Positions 10,040 to 19,350 are shown, numbered from the stretch's first letter. The stretch is 64,000 nucleotides of DNA from Gammaproteobacteria bacterium (GCA_026398875.1 JAPLSB010000021.1:248001-312000); one strand, 5' to 3'. Notes: generated by a model not told the origin, from the letters alone. Numbers and translations: made by a program.

Positions 10040-10723
10040 ATGATCGATCTGTTCACTGCCCCGACCCCGAACGGCCACAAGGTCTCGATCATGCTCGAGG
10101 AGCTCGCCGTGCCGTACACGGTGCACCGCCTCGATCTCGGCCAGAACCAGCAGAAGACGCCGGAATTCCTCGCCATCAATCCGAACGGCCGCATTCCGGC
10201 GATCGTCGACCACGCGCCGGCCGATGGCGGCGCACCGATGCCGGTATTCGAATCCGGCGCGATCCTGATCTACCTCGCGGAGAAGTACGGCAAGCTGCTG
10301 CCGGCCGACACCCGCCTGCGTTCGGAAACGCTGCAGTGGGTGATGTTCCAGATGGGCGGCGTCGGCCCGATGCAGGGGCAGGCCAACGTGTTCTTCCGCT
10401 ACTGGCACGAGAAGTACCAGCCGGCGATCGATCGCTACCAGAACGAGACCAAGCGCCTGTACAAGGTGCTCGACGCCCGCCTCGAAGGCCGCGATTTCCT
10501 GGTCGGCGCCGGGCGCGGCGAATACACGATCGCCGATGTCATCAACTTTCCGTGGCCGAACATTCACGGCTGGGCGGGTGTCGCGATCGACGACCTGCCG
10601 AACCTGAGCCGCTGGCGCGATGCGATCCGCGCGCGTCCCGCCGTGCAGCGCGGACTGGCAGTGCCGGGCGATGTGCCGGCCGCCGACGTCGTCAAGTTCG
10701 CGCAGGCGATCGTGCAGCGCTGA
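10040..10723 (+). CDS. glutathione S-transferase family protein (YfcG/YghU-like)
   Basis: The 227-residue protein has an N-terminal thioredoxin-fold GST domain ([10 protein letters not shown] near residue 6, then [10 protein letters not shown]) and an alpha-helical C-terminal domain from about residue 95. T-P-N-G with [10 protein letters not shown] fits the nu-class group of E. coli YfcG and YghU, which act as disulfide-bond reductases using glutathione. Members lack the usual Tyr/Ser/Cys catalytic residue and use Thr/Asn, as here. It is cytoplasmic. It lies upstream of ppk1, with 91 bp between them that carry a Pho-box-like site, so co-transcription is not assumed. Confidence 0.88.
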   Translation: MIDLFTAPTPNGHKVSIMLEELAVPYTVHRLDLGQNQQKTPEFLAINPNGRIPAIVDHAPADGGAPMPVFESGAILIYLAEKYGKLLPADTRLRSETLQWVMFQMGGVGPMQGQANVFFRYWHEKYQPAIDRYQNETKRLYKVLDARLEGRDFLVGAGRGEYTIADVINFPWPNIHGWAGVAIDDLPNLSRWRDAIRARPAVQRGLAVPGDVPAADVVKFAQAIVQR

Positions 10724-10745
10724 TCGCCATGCCGGCCTGCAGTGT

Positions 10746-10763
10746 CTGTCACGGAAGCTTCAC
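10746..10763 (+). promoter_or_regulatory. candidate PhoB box upstream of ppk1
   Basis: CTGTCAC (10746-10752), four bases, then GCTTCAC (10757-10763) form two direct repeats at the 11-base period of PhoB sites. The first half fits the CTGTCAT/C consensus almost perfectly, the second at four of seven positions. A TAGCAT at 10779-10784 could be the -10 element and the ppk1 ATG is at 10815. The call is by eye and unproven. Confidence 0.4.
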
Positions 10764-10814
10764 AAAATGGCCTTCGGGTAGCATTCCCGGTCCTTTTCTT
10801 GCGTCGATGCCTGC

Positions 10815-12959
10815 ATGACTTCCGCGCCGCCGTCCCCGCCGCTGCCCACGTTCATCAATCGCGAGCTGTCGCTGCTCGAATTCAACCGGCGGGTGCTGGC
10901 CCAGGCCGAGGACACGCGGGTGCCGCTGCTGGAGCGGCTGAAGTTCCTGTGCATCTCGTGCTCGAACCTCGACGAGTTCTTCGAGATCCGCGTGGCCGGC
11001 CTCAAGCAGATGGTCAAGGTCGGCGTCACCACGGTCGGGCCCGACGGCAATTCGCCGACCGAGCTGCTGTCGGCGATCGCGACCTCCGCACATGCGCTGG
11101 TCGACGACCAGTACCGGGTGCTGAACGAGGTGATGATCCCGGCGCTGAAGCGCGAGGGCATCCGCTTCGTGCGCCGCACGCACTGGAACGCCGAGCAGGG
11201 CGAGTGGCTGCGCGAGTATTTCGAGAACGAGGTGATGCCGGTGCTGTCGCCGATCGGACTCGATCCGGCGCATCCGTTCCCGCGGATCATGAACAAGTCG
11301 CTGAACTTCATCGTCGGCCTCGATGGCCGCGATGCCTTCGGTCGCAACATCGGCTACGCCGTCGTGCAGGCGCCGCGCGCGCTGCCGCGCCTGATCCAGC
11401 TGCCGGCCAGCGTGCCGGGCACCGGGCCGTACGATTTCGTGTTCCTGTCGAGCGTCATCCACGCCCAGGTCGGCCAGCTGTTTCCCGGCATGGAGCCAAG
11501 CGGTTGCTACCAGTTCCGGGTCACGCGCAATTCCGATCTGCTGGTCGACGAGGCCGAGGCGTCCGACCTGCTCGAAGCGCTCGAAGACGAACTCGAGCAG
11601 CGCCAGTGGGGCGATACGGTGCGGCTGGAAGTGGCGCACAACTGCCCGGACGAGCTGGTCCGCTACCTGGCCGACGAGCTGAACCTGTCGAACGCCGACA
11701 TCTACCCGTGCAACGGCCCGGTCAACCTGATGCGGCTGCTGACCGTGCCGGACCTGATCGACCGCGCCGATCTCAAGGATCCGCCGTTCACGCCGCGCAT
11801 TCCGAAGCCGCTGGCCGGTGACCTGTTCGCGGCGATGCGCGACCAGGACCGGCTGCTGCAGCACCCGTACGACTCGTTCGCGCCGGTGCTGGAACTGCTG
11901 CGCCAGGCCGCGAAGGATCCCAATGTGCTGGCGATCAAGCAGACGCTGTATCGCACCGGTGCCAAGAGCGCGGTCGCCGAAGCGCTAATTCAGGCGGCGC
12001 GCGCCGGCAAGGAAGTGACGGTGGTCGTCGAGCTGCGTGCCCGCTTCGACGAGGCCGACAACATCTCGCTGGCCGAAGCGCTGCAGGACGTTGGTGCTCA
12101 TGTCGTCTACGGCGTGGTGGGCTACAAGACCCACGCGAAGATGATGCTGATCGTCCGGCGTGAAGACGGCCGCCTGCGCCATTACGCGCATCTCGGCACC
12201 GGCAACTATCACCCGCGCACCGCGCGCGCCTATACCGATTACGGCCTGCTGACCGCCGACGCCGAGATCTGCCGCGACGTCCACAACGTGTTCCTGCAGC
12301 TGACCAGCCTCGGCAAGGTGCCGGCGCTGAAGCGCCTGCTGCAGGCGCCGTTCACGCTGGCCACCGGCATTCGCGCCCGCATCGAGGCCGAGCGCCAGCA
12401 GGCGCTGGCCGGCAAGCCGGCGCGCATCGTCGCCAAGATGAATGGCCTGGTCGAGCCGGAAACGATCAAGGCGCTGTACGAAGCCTCGCAGGCCGGCGTG
12501 CAGATCGATCTGATCGTCCGCGGCATGTGCTCCTTGCGTCCCGGCGTGCCGGGGATGAGCGACAACATCCGCGTGCGCTCGGTGGTCGGCCGCTTCCTCG
12601 AACACCAGCGCGCGTTCTGGTTCCACAACGGCGGGCGTGACGAGGTCTGGCTGTCGAGTGCCGACTGGATGGAGCGCAACCTGCTGCGCCGCGTGGAGAT
12701 CGCGTTCCCGCTGCGCGATCCGGAGATCAGCGCCCGCGTTCGCGAGCATCTGGAAACCTATCTCGCCGACACCGCGCAGAGCTGGCTGCTGCAGCCCGAT
12801 GGCCGCTATGTGGTCGCCGAAGGGCCGAGCGACGCCATCAGCGCGCAGACACGGATGCTGGCGGAAGCCGGCATGGTCGCGGTGCCGGGGCTCGGCGCCA
12901 GCGACGAGCCGGTGCTGAAGCTGACGCCGAAAGCCCGGCCGCGACGCAAGGCCAACTAG
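10815..12959 (+). CDS. ppk1: polyphosphate kinase 1
   Basis: Ppk1 reversibly polymerises the terminal phosphate of ATP into inorganic polyphosphate. The 714-residue protein is of normal length and has the N-terminal helical domain (N-R-E-L-S-L-L-E-F-N near residue 13), the head domain and both phospholipase-D-like catalytic domains. His440 in the Y-K-T-H-A-K motif corresponds to the autophosphorylated histidine (H435 in E. coli). The second histidine domain contains W-F-H-N-G-G and S-S-A-D-W-M-E-R-N-L. No ppx exopolyphosphatase gene follows, unlike in E. coli. The upstream Pho-like repeats suggest induction under phosphate limitation, as described for other gammaproteobacteria. Confidence 0.97.
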   Translation: MTSAPPSPPLPTFINRELSLLEFNRRVLAQAEDTRVPLLERLKFLCISCSNLDEFFEIRVAGLKQMVKVGVTTVGPDGNSPTELLSAIATSAHALVDDQYRVLNEVMIPALKREGIRFVRRTHWNAEQGEWLREYFENEVMPVLSPIGLDPAHPFPRIMNKSLNFIVGLDGRDAFGRNIGYAVVQAPRALPRLIQLPASVPGTGPYDFVFLSSVIHAQVGQLFPGMEPSGCYQFRVTRNSDLLVDEAEASDLLEALEDELEQRQWGDTVRLEVAHNCPDELVRYLADELNLSNADIYPCNGPVNLMRLLTVPDLIDRADLKDPPFTPRIPKPLAGDLFAAMRDQDRLLQHPYDSFAPVLELLRQAAKDPNVLAIKQTLYRTGAKSAVAEALIQAARAGKEVTVVVELRARFDEADNISLAEALQDVGAHVVYGVVGYKTHAKMMLIVRREDGRLRHYAHLGTGNYHPRTARAYTDYGLLTADAEICRDVHNVFLQLTSLGKVPALKRLLQAPFTLATGIRARIEAERQQALAGKPARIVAKMNGLVEPETIKALYEASQAGVQIDLIVRGMCSLRPGVPGMSDNIRVRSVVGRFLEHQRAFWFHNGGRDEVWLSSADWMERNLLRRVEIAFPLRDPEISARVREHLETYLADTAQSWLLQPDGRYVVAEGPSDAISAQTRMLAEAGMVAVPGLGASDEPVLKLTPKARPRRKAN

Positions 12960-13011
12960 CACCGCACCGGCTGCAACCGAACTGCAACACCGCGTCCATG
13001 ACAATCGCGCC

Positions 13012-13635
13012 ATGGATGAAATCTTCGGTCTGTTCCCGACGCCGCTGATGCGCGCGCCGGCCGTGCTCGGTGTGCCGCTGGTCGACGGCCTCGTGCAGCA
13101 CTTCGCGGCACGCGCGAAGCAGGACAACAACTCGTCTTCGCGGCTGAGCCACACCGAGATGCTCAAGCCCGGCGACAGCCCGCTGTTCGTCGAAGCGGCA
13201 CGGCTGATCACGCCGAAGCTGGTCGACTTCGGCGCGCAACTGTTCGGCGAGCGCATCGGCTGGTCGCTGAAGGAGATGTGGGTCAACGTGCTTGATCCCG
13301 GCGGCCATCAGGCGATGCACAACCACGCCAACAGCTTCATCTCTGGCGTGGTCTACCTGACGCCGACCCATCCCGGCTCGCAGACCGTGTTCATGCGCTC
13401 GCCCGGCGGCAGCGACTTCCTGTTCCGCAACGATCACGTCGCGGTGCAGCCGACGCCGTACAGCGCCGACAAGTGGATCAGCCCGGCACCGGTACCCGGC
13501 GATCTGATCCTGTTCCCGAGCTACCTGCTGCACGCCGTGCCGCCGAATCAGGGCCAGCGGCGCATCAGCTTAAGTTTCAACGCGATTCCGACCCGGCTCG
13601 ATTCCTGGGGCTATTCGATCGGATTCAGCGGTTGA
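13012..13635 (+). CDS. putative 2OG-Fe(II) oxygenase, TIGR02466-like
   Basis: The 207-residue product fits a family of small predicted 2-oxoglutarate/iron oxygenases. A double-stranded beta-helix core is suggested by M-H-N-H-A-N-S-F-I-S-G (His103, His105), a late H-A-V-P at His174 and a following R-I-S-L-S-F-N strand that would hold the 2OG-binding arginine. L-F-P-T-P-L at residues 6-11 is the typical start. The substrate is unknown; similar proteins are often called hypothetical. It is cytoplasmic. It is followed after five bases by the fused spermidine-synthase-like gene, so the two probably form an operon. Confidence 0.75.
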   Translation: MDEIFGLFPTPLMRAPAVLGVPLVDGLVQHFAARAKQDNNSSSRLSHTEMLKPGDSPLFVEAARLITPKLVDFGAQLFGERIGWSLKEMWVNVLDPGGHQAMHNHANSFISGVVYLTPTHPGSQTVFMRSPGGSDFLFRNDHVAVQPTPYSADKWISPAPVPGDLILFPSYLLHAVPPNQGQRRISLSFNAIPTRLDSWGYSIGFSG

Positions 13636-13640
13636 GTCCG

Positions 13641-16226
13641 ATGCGGTCGGCGCGCGGCCGCAACCTGGCCGCGCTGGCGGTGATGACCGCGTCCGGCTTC
13701 GCCGGGCTCGGCTACCAGATCGTCTGGACCCAGCAGTGCGCGCTGTGGCTTGGCCACGAAGCGCCGGCGGTGCTGGCCGTGGTCACGGCCTTCTTCGGCG
13801 GTCTGGCGTTCGGCGCGACGGTCTTCGGTGCGCGCATCGAGCGCAGCGGCGAACCACGTCGCTGGTACGCAGGTGCGGAAGCGCTGATCGCCGGCTGGGG
13901 ACTGCTGCTGGCGCTGACCATGGCGCCGGTCAGTAATGCGCTGCTGGCGCTGATCGGGCCGCAGCCCGGGCCGTTCGGGCAATGGAGCTTCGCGTTCATC
14001 GGCAGCTTCCTGCTGCTGCTGCCGGCCACCGCCGCGATGGGCGCGACATTGCCGGCGATGGCGCGGATCACGGCCGGCGGGCCCGGCGATCACGACCGCC
14101 GCCGGATCGCGGCGCTGTATGCCGCGAATACCCTGGGTGCTGTGATCGGCGTGCTGGCGATCGCTTTCGTGCTGGTGCCAGCACTCGGCCTGCGCGCGAC
14201 CACGCTGGTCTGCGTGGCGCTGAACCTGGCCTGCGCACTGGCCGCGTGGCGTGTGCTGCCAGCCGGCAGCGCAGCGCGTCTGCTGCCGTCGGCTGCCGTT
14301 CCGCTATTGCGGCGGCGCCTGTTGGTCACCGGCCTGCTCGGCATCGGCTACGAGATCCTCGTCGTGCGGGTGATCGGCGAGGTCGCCGAGGACACGGTCT
14401 ATACCTTTGCGCTGCTGTTGGCCGTCTATCTGATCGGCAGTGCGGCCGGTGCAGCGCTGTATCGGCGGATCGTCCGGCGTCATGGCGATGATCCCGAACG
14501 CTTGAGCCGCGGCCTGCTGCTGGCGCTGGCGCTCAGCTGTCTGATCGGTGCAGCCAGCCTGTGGGCGGCCGATGCCGTGCATGCCGCCGTGCTGGCGGCG
14601 CTGCCGCCGGGGATGGCGTCGGCACTTGCCGCCGAAGCGGCTCTGGCGCTGATGGCGTTCGCGCTGCCGACCTTCGCGATGGGCGCAATGTTCAGCCATC
14701 TGGCCACCGAGGCCAGCCGCGCCGGACTCGGGCTGGGCCGGGCGCTCGGCCTGAACACGCTCGGCGCCTGTGCAGCGCCGCCGCTGTTCGGCGTGCTGCT
14801 GCTGCCGATGCTGGGCGCGGGCGGGGCGCTGCTGCTGGTCGCCGCCGGCTATCTCGCATTGCAGCGCCCGCTGCGCGCCGACCGTTCGACGCTGCAGGCT
14901 GCGCTGCCGGTGCTGGCGATCCTTGCCGCGATCCCGCTGCTGCCGCCGCTGGCCTTCGTCGACATTCCCCCTGGCGGCCGCCTGCTGCGCTACCAGGACG
15001 GCGTGATGGCGGCGGTCAGCGTCACCGAGGATGCCGATGGCGTTCGCGTGCTGCGCATCAACAACCGCCAGCAGGAAGGCAGCAGCGTCACCCAGAGAGT
15101 CGATGGGCGGCAGGCGCTGATTCCGCTGCTGCTGCACCCGGCGCCAACGCGGGTGCTGTTCCTCGGTCTCGGCACCGGCACCACGGCGGCGACCGCGGCG
15201 ATCGACCGCACGCGGCAGGTCGAAGCGGTGGAACTGCTGCCGGAAGTGATCGCCGCGTCGCGGCTGTTCGCGCGGCCTGCTGTGGCGGCAGCACCGGATG
15301 GCGTGCCGGAGATGATCGCCGGCGATGCCCGCCGCCATGTCCGCACCAGCCTCACGACGTACGACGTCATCGTCGCCGACAACTTCCATCCGGCGCGCAG
15401 CGGATCCGGTGCGCTGTACACCGTCGAGCACTTTGCAGCGGTGCGTGCGCGGCTCGCCGACGACGGCCTGTTCTGCCAGTGGCTGCCGCTGCACCAGCTG
15501 GATCCGGACAGCCTGAAAAGCATCATCCGGGCATTCCTGACCGTGTACCCGGACGGCCGCGCGCTGCTTGCCAACTACGGCCTCGACACGCCGACCGTGG
15601 GGCTGATCGGCCAGCGTGCTGCGCGGCCGTTCGACGTGGCCGCGCTCGACCGGCGGCTGGCCACGGCCAGCGCGCCGCCGCCATCGCGCTACGGGCTCGA
15701 AGACGCTTGGGCGCTGCTCGGCAGCTTCATCGCCGGGCCTTCGGCATTGCGTCATTACGCCGCCGATGCAGCGATCAACACCGATGACCGGCCCGTGGTC
15801 GCGTATCGCGCACCGCGGCTGGCCTATGCGCCCGATTCGACACCGGCCGAGCGCCTGCTGGCGCTGCTCGAAGCGCTGTCGATCGCGCCCGCCGAGCTGC
15901 TTGGCGCCGACGCCGATCCGGGTGATGCAGCCCGGCTGGCGGCGTACCGGCAAGCGCGCGACCGCTTCATCCGCATCGGCCGCAGCGTGCGGCCGAGTGC
16001 CGATGTCGACGCGATGCTGGCGCAGATCGGCGCGCCGCTGCTTGGCGTGCTGCGCAGCAGCCCGGACTTCCGGCCCGCCTACGATCCGCTGCTGGCGATG
16101 GCGCAGGCGCTGGCCGCGCGCGACCCGGCACAGGCGGCCGCGTTGCTGCAGACGCTCGACGCGATCCAGCCGGCACGGCCGGAAGCGGCTGCCGCGCTGC
16201 GCGCCATCGCGGACGCCACACGCTGA
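13641..16226 (+). CDS. fused membrane / spermidine synthase-like protein
   Basis: The 861-residue protein starts with a hydrophobic half of about 10-14 membrane segments (residues about 8-440), headed by the typical S-G-F-A-G-L-G-Y-Q-I-V-W-T. A soluble C-terminal domain resembles spermidine synthases: the nucleotide-binding loop L-G-L-G-T-G-T-T-A near residue 512, E-A-V-E-L-L-P-E-V, and the D-N-F-H-P region. Aminopropyl transfer is not certain, because many fused members lack proof of activity. About 150 further residues follow. The ATG at 13641 is favoured; a TTG at 13632 overlapping the previous stop is an alternative. Five bases separate it from the oxygenase gene. Confidence 0.8.
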   Translation: MRSARGRNLAALAVMTASGFAGLGYQIVWTQQCALWLGHEAPAVLAVVTAFFGGLAFGATVFGARIERSGEPRRWYAGAEALIAGWGLLLALTMAPVSNALLALIGPQPGPFGQWSFAFIGSFLLLLPATAAMGATLPAMARITAGGPGDHDRRRIAALYAANTLGAVIGVLAIAFVLVPALGLRATTLVCVALNLACALAAWRVLPAGSAARLLPSAAVPLLRRRLLVTGLLGIGYEILVVRVIGEVAEDTVYTFALLLAVYLIGSAAGAALYRRIVRRHGDDPERLSRGLLLALALSCLIGAASLWAADAVHAAVLAALPPGMASALAAEAALALMAFALPTFAMGAMFSHLATEASRAGLGLGRALGLNTLGACAAPPLFGVLLLPMLGAGGALLLVAAGYLALQRPLRADRSTLQAALPVLAILAAIPLLPPLAFVDIPPGGRLLRYQDGVMAAVSVTEDADGVRVLRINNRQQEGSSVTQRVDGRQALIPLLLHPAPTRVLFLGLGTGTTAATAAIDRTRQVEAVELLPEVIAASRLFARPAVAAAPDGVPEMIAGDARRHVRTSLTTYDVIVADNFHPARSGSGALYTVEHFAAVRARLADDGLFCQWLPLHQLDPDSLKSIIRAFLTVYPDGRALLANYGLDTPTVGLIGQRAARPFDVAALDRRLATASAPPPSRYGLEDAWALLGSFIAGPSALRHYAADAAINTDDRPVVAYRAPRLAYAPDSTPAERLLALLEALSIAPAELLGADADPGDAARLAAYRQARDRFIRIGRSVRPSADVDAMLAQIGAPLLGVLRSSPDFRPAYDPLLAMAQALAARDPAQAAALLQTLDAIQPARPEAAAALRAIADATR

Positions 16227-16248
16227 GCCGCTGCACGGTACGAACTCG

Positions 16249-16277
16249 CGTTCATCAAAGCTTCACTGCCGCGTCAT
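16249..16277 (+). promoter_or_regulatory. three PhoB-box-like repeats upstream of the PHP-type hydrolase
   Basis: CGTTCAT (16249-16255), GCTTCAC (16260-16266) and GCGTCAT (16271-16277) repeat at exactly 11-base spacing. Each keeps the TCA(T/C) core of the CTGTCAT PhoB half-site. A GACACT at 16288-16293, ten bases after the last repeat, is placed like the -10 of Pho promoters. The array sits 87 bp before the ATG at 16365. Confidence 0.5.
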
Positions 16278-16364
16278 GTCGCGCTCCGACACTCCAGCAG
16301 CTTTTTCAAGGCGGGCCTGCTGACGCCGTCCGGACGCACCACAACAGACATCGGAGTGAAGCAG

Positions 16365-18674
16365 ATGAAATCAAACAACGCGTTTTCGACGTCGCGCATC
16401 GCGGCGGCGATCGCGGCGATGGCCGGCGCCACGGGCGTCGTCGCGCTGCCGCTGACGGCTGGGGCCGTCGATCGCACGCCGGGCCAGTACGTGACCGGCG
16501 ACTTCCACAACCACACGACCTGCTCGGATGGCTCGATCTCGATGCAGAAGCTGTTCCGCAAGTCGACCGACACGACCGAAGGCAACTTCGGTCTCGACTG
16601 GTTCGTTCAGGCAGGCCACGGCGGCCGCGGCAACCGCAACTGCACGCTGACCGAAGACGCCACGCTGTCCAGCCCGGCCTATCCGTTCGTGCCGGGGCAG
16701 GGCCCGTCGACGACCTGGGCCGACAGCGGCGCCACGATCAAGGGTGACCTGTCCGGTGCCGGCTCGACGCGCTCGATGTGGCGCTGGCAGTCGATCCAGG
16801 AATTCCAGTACCCGCTGACCGAATACCTCGCCGCGCTGCGCAAGCGGCCGCTGTTCATGGGCGTGGAAACGGTGGTGCCGGGTCACGAGCACACCTCGAT
16901 GTCGGTGATCACCGGCCAGATTCCGGCCAGTCTCGGTGCCCAGGCGCTGCCGGCACGGCCGCCGTATCGCGCCGTCGGCAACGCCGATGCGCTGGCCCAG
17001 TGGGAATACTGCTTCGACCGCAACGACACCGATACCAGCCGCGGCAATGCCTTGCCGCAGCCGTCGACCGACGGCAACAACTGGGACTGCTCGGTGCCGG
17101 GCAGCCCGAACGCCGCCGATGCCGACTGGAATGGCGTCGCGAAGAAGCTGGTGCCGCTGGCCGGTCCGGGTATCGGTATCCGCGGTCACCAGAAGACACT
17201 GGAAGCGGTGAAGTGGATGGCGGCGTTCCATCCGAACACCAGCTACTACGTGCCGGCGCATCTCGAGCGTGCCGGTCCGTTCAATCCGGAAGGCAACAAC
17301 GGCTTCAACGTCGAGCACCTGCGCAACCTGAACAACGCAGCGCCGAACGTCGCGTTCGGCTTCGAGACCCAGCCGGGTCACGGCGCGTCCGACGCTCGTG
17401 GCGAATACAACGTGCTGCGCAACAACTTCGGCGGTCCGGTTCGCATCGACTCCGCAGGCGGCACGACCTATGGCGGCACCGGCATCTACGGCGCGCAGCT
17501 CGGCGGCGTCTGGGATGCGCTGCTCGGCGAAGGCCGCAACTGGTGGTTCTTCGCCAGCTCCGACTGGCACAACCGCGGCCTGTTCGGCCCGGATGACCGC
17601 CGCTCGTCGCAGGACTTCTACCCGGGCGAGTACCAGCGCAACCACACGCTGGTCAACAACCCGACCAGCAACGGCCGTCAGGCGATCACGCCGCAGTCGG
17701 TGGTCGACGGCCTGCGTACCGGCAACAACTACGCGACCTCCGGCGATCTGATCGACCGCCTGGCGTTCGTGGTCTGCTCGTCGGATCGCTTCGGCAGCAC
17801 GCCGGCTGCAGTCGCCGCCGCCCGTGCCCAGGTCGAGCTGCTGGCCGTGTCGGCTGCGCAGCAGAACGCCAGCATCGCGCGGGAAGGCTGCGCGACGATG
17901 GGCCAGAAGCTGGTCGTGCGTCCGGGTGCCGATGTCTACGTCGGCATCGCCGTGCGCGATCCGAGCGGCGCCAACGAGTCGCCGTACGTGTTCGCCAATC
18001 CGTCGCTGAAGCAGGTCGGCATCGAGCAGCCGCTCAATGCGCCGGTCCTGCACCACATCGATCTGATTGCCGGTCAGGTCAGCGGCTACCGCACGCCGGG
18101 CTCGGCGGACTACGCCGGCGAGTGGCCGCGCAATACCGACTGGCTGCGTGCCGATGGCACCAATGCCAGCCTCGATGTCGTTCCGGCCGCCGCCAAGAAC
18201 CTGAGCGCGCGCGTCGTGCGCACCTTCAGCGCCGATGGCTCCAGCCGCTGGGGTGTTGCACCGGCGCCGGCCGGGCAGGTCGACAGCTACCTGCGCATGT
18301 CGTTCCGGGTGCCGGCGCTGCGGTCGTCGGGCTACGTGCGTCTGCGCGGCACCAACCTGCCGCCGGCCACGCCGTTCGAGACCGATGCCGACGGCAATCC
18401 GCTGTCCGACGTCTACACCAACGCCATCGACCCGACGCGTCTTGCCATCCCGTGCACCACGGTGGGCAGCAACGTGCCGGCCAACGATGTGCTCTACACC
18501 GGTACCAGCATCGACGGCTGCCCGGCGCATCTCGAGGTGGCCACCGGTGCCTCGCCGATCGCCGGCCAGAAGGCGGTGTCGTATGACGTCGCTGCCTGGG
18601 CCGACCTGTGGTTCTACTCGAACCCGATCTATGTCGAAGTCAGCGGTTCGACGATCGTCGCGGGCGTGAAGTAA
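16365..18674 (+). CDS. exported PHP-domain (DUF3604/CehA-like) metallohydrolase
   Basis: The 769-residue protein has a signal peptide of about 34 residues and then the PHP metal motif G-D-F-H-N-H-T-T-C-S-D-G (His48, His50). Further candidate ligands lie in Q-A-G-H-G-G-R-G, V-P-G-H-E-H-T-S and S-S-D-W-H-N-R-G, the order seen in PHP phosphoesterases and in DUF3604/CehA proteins. It should hydrolyse a phosphoester or other ester in the periplasm; the substrate is unknown. The C-terminal 230 residues look like a separate beta domain. A GGAG eight bases before the ATG at 16365 decides the start over a GTG at 16356. Pho-like repeats lie upstream and a strong hairpin downstream. Confidence 0.8.
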   Translation: MKSNNAFSTSRIAAAIAAMAGATGVVALPLTAGAVDRTPGQYVTGDFHNHTTCSDGSISMQKLFRKSTDTTEGNFGLDWFVQAGHGGRGNRNCTLTEDATLSSPAYPFVPGQGPSTTWADSGATIKGDLSGAGSTRSMWRWQSIQEFQYPLTEYLAALRKRPLFMGVETVVPGHEHTSMSVITGQIPASLGAQALPARPPYRAVGNADALAQWEYCFDRNDTDTSRGNALPQPSTDGNNWDCSVPGSPNAADADWNGVAKKLVPLAGPGIGIRGHQKTLEAVKWMAAFHPNTSYYVPAHLERAGPFNPEGNNGFNVEHLRNLNNAAPNVAFGFETQPGHGASDARGEYNVLRNNFGGPVRIDSAGGTTYGGTGIYGAQLGGVWDALLGEGRNWWFFASSDWHNRGLFGPDDRRSSQDFYPGEYQRNHTLVNNPTSNGRQAITPQSVVDGLRTGNNYATSGDLIDRLAFVVCSSDRFGSTPAAVAAARAQVELLAVSAAQQNASIAREGCATMGQKLVVRPGADVYVGIAVRDPSGANESPYVFANPSLKQVGIEQPLNAPVLHHIDLIAGQVSGYRTPGSADYAGEWPRNTDWLRADGTNASLDVVPAAAKNLSARVVRTFSADGSSRWGVAPAPAGQVDSYLRMSFRVPALRSSGYVRLRGTNLPPATPFETDADGNPLSDVYTNAIDPTRLAIPCTTVGSNVPANDVLYTGTSIDGCPAHLEVATGASPIAGQKAVSYDVAAWADLWFYSNPIYVEVSGSTIVAGVK

Positions 18675-18693
18675 GCCGCAACACCGTGGCAAC

Positions 18694-18727
18694 AAGGCAC
18701 CGCACGTCGTTCGACGTGCGGTGCCTT
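18694..18727 (+). terminator. long perfect hairpin after the PHP-type hydrolase
   Basis: AAGGCACCGCACGTCG (18694-18709) is the exact reverse complement of 18712-18727, giving up to 16 base pairs with a minimal loop. It is followed by CTGCGTT rather than a clear T-run, so it may be a weak terminator, an attenuator or an mRNA-stabilising 3' end. It separates the hydrolase from the smaller genes of the cluster. Confidence 0.6.
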
Positions 18728-18781
18728 CTGCGTTACCCCCATTTGATCGGTTCGGCCCGCAGCCGGACCGGGAGTCCTGCA

Positions 18782-19225
18782 ATGAATCCGATCCTCGACC
18801 GTCGCCGCCTGCTGCGCGCCGCTGCTGGCCTCGCCGCCATCGCTGCCCTGCCGGCCGCGCGCGCCTGCGAATTCGATGCCGACACGCTGACCGTCACCCA
18901 CCCGTGGACGCGTGCCACCGCGGCCGATGCGCCGTTCGCCGTGGTCAGCATGAAGTTCAGCCGGGTCATCAGCGCGGACCGCCTGATCGGTGCGATTACG
19001 CCGGTCGCCAGCGGTGCCGAGTTGGTGGGTCCGGACGGGCCGCGCGCGCTGTCCTTCGATCTCGTTCCTGGAACGGATCCCGAACTGGCCGAGAGCGGTC
19101 TGCACCTGCGCCTGACCGGCTTGCGTCAGCCGCTGGAACTCGGCCGCGCCTATCCGCTGAAGCTGGTGTTCGAGCATGGCGGCGTCGTCAACGCACAGCT
19201 GAACGTCGATTTCCCGCCGGCCTGA
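18782..19225 (+). CDS. exported PCu(A)C-like protein, 147 aa
   Basis: The protein starts with a twin-arginine-like signal (R-R-R-L-L-R near residue 7) and a cleavage region around A-R-A-C. The mature part begins with T-V-T-H-P-W-T-R-A-T, as in the periplasmic copper chaperone PCu(A)C family (PF04314), and shares its cupredoxin-like beta pattern. The full copper motif (H-M-x10-M-x21-H-x-M) is not intact: only the first His and a Met are seen, and the final H-x-M is replaced by E-H-G-G. It may bind metal differently or not at all. It lies between the PHP-type hydrolase and the PpiC-like gene on the same strand. Confidence 0.65.
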   Translation: MNPILDRRRLLRAAAGLAAIAALPAARACEFDADTLTVTHPWTRATAADAPFAVVSMKFSRVISADRLIGAITPVASGAELVGPDGPRALSFDLVPGTDPELAESGLHLRLTGLRQPLELGRAYPLKLVFEHGGVVNAQLNVDFPPA

Positions 19226-19261
19226 GCCAGCGTCTGTCTTGGTACTGACATACGCGCTGGC
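19226..19261 (+). other. imperfect hairpin after the PCu(A)C-like gene
   Basis: GCCAGCG at 19226-19232 pairs with CGCTGGC at 19255-19261, and the inner GTCTGTC/GACATAC arms extend the stem with one mismatch and a small bulge. It begins directly after the stop codon and lacks a T-run. It may reduce read-through into the next gene. Confidence 0.4.
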
Positions 19262-19350
19262 CAAGCTTCGCGACCGTTCGTGGCCGCTGCAGATGCTGAC
19301 GCAGATGCCGGAGCGAACGCTGTTCGTTCCGCCCCGATGGTGCCTTGCAC

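Noticed and set aside
16371..18782. 803-codon open frame antisense to the PHP-type hydrolase gene
   Set aside because: It is a by-product of high GC content and codon bias: Arg/His/Gly-rich, no recognisable domain, and opposite a clearly real gene.
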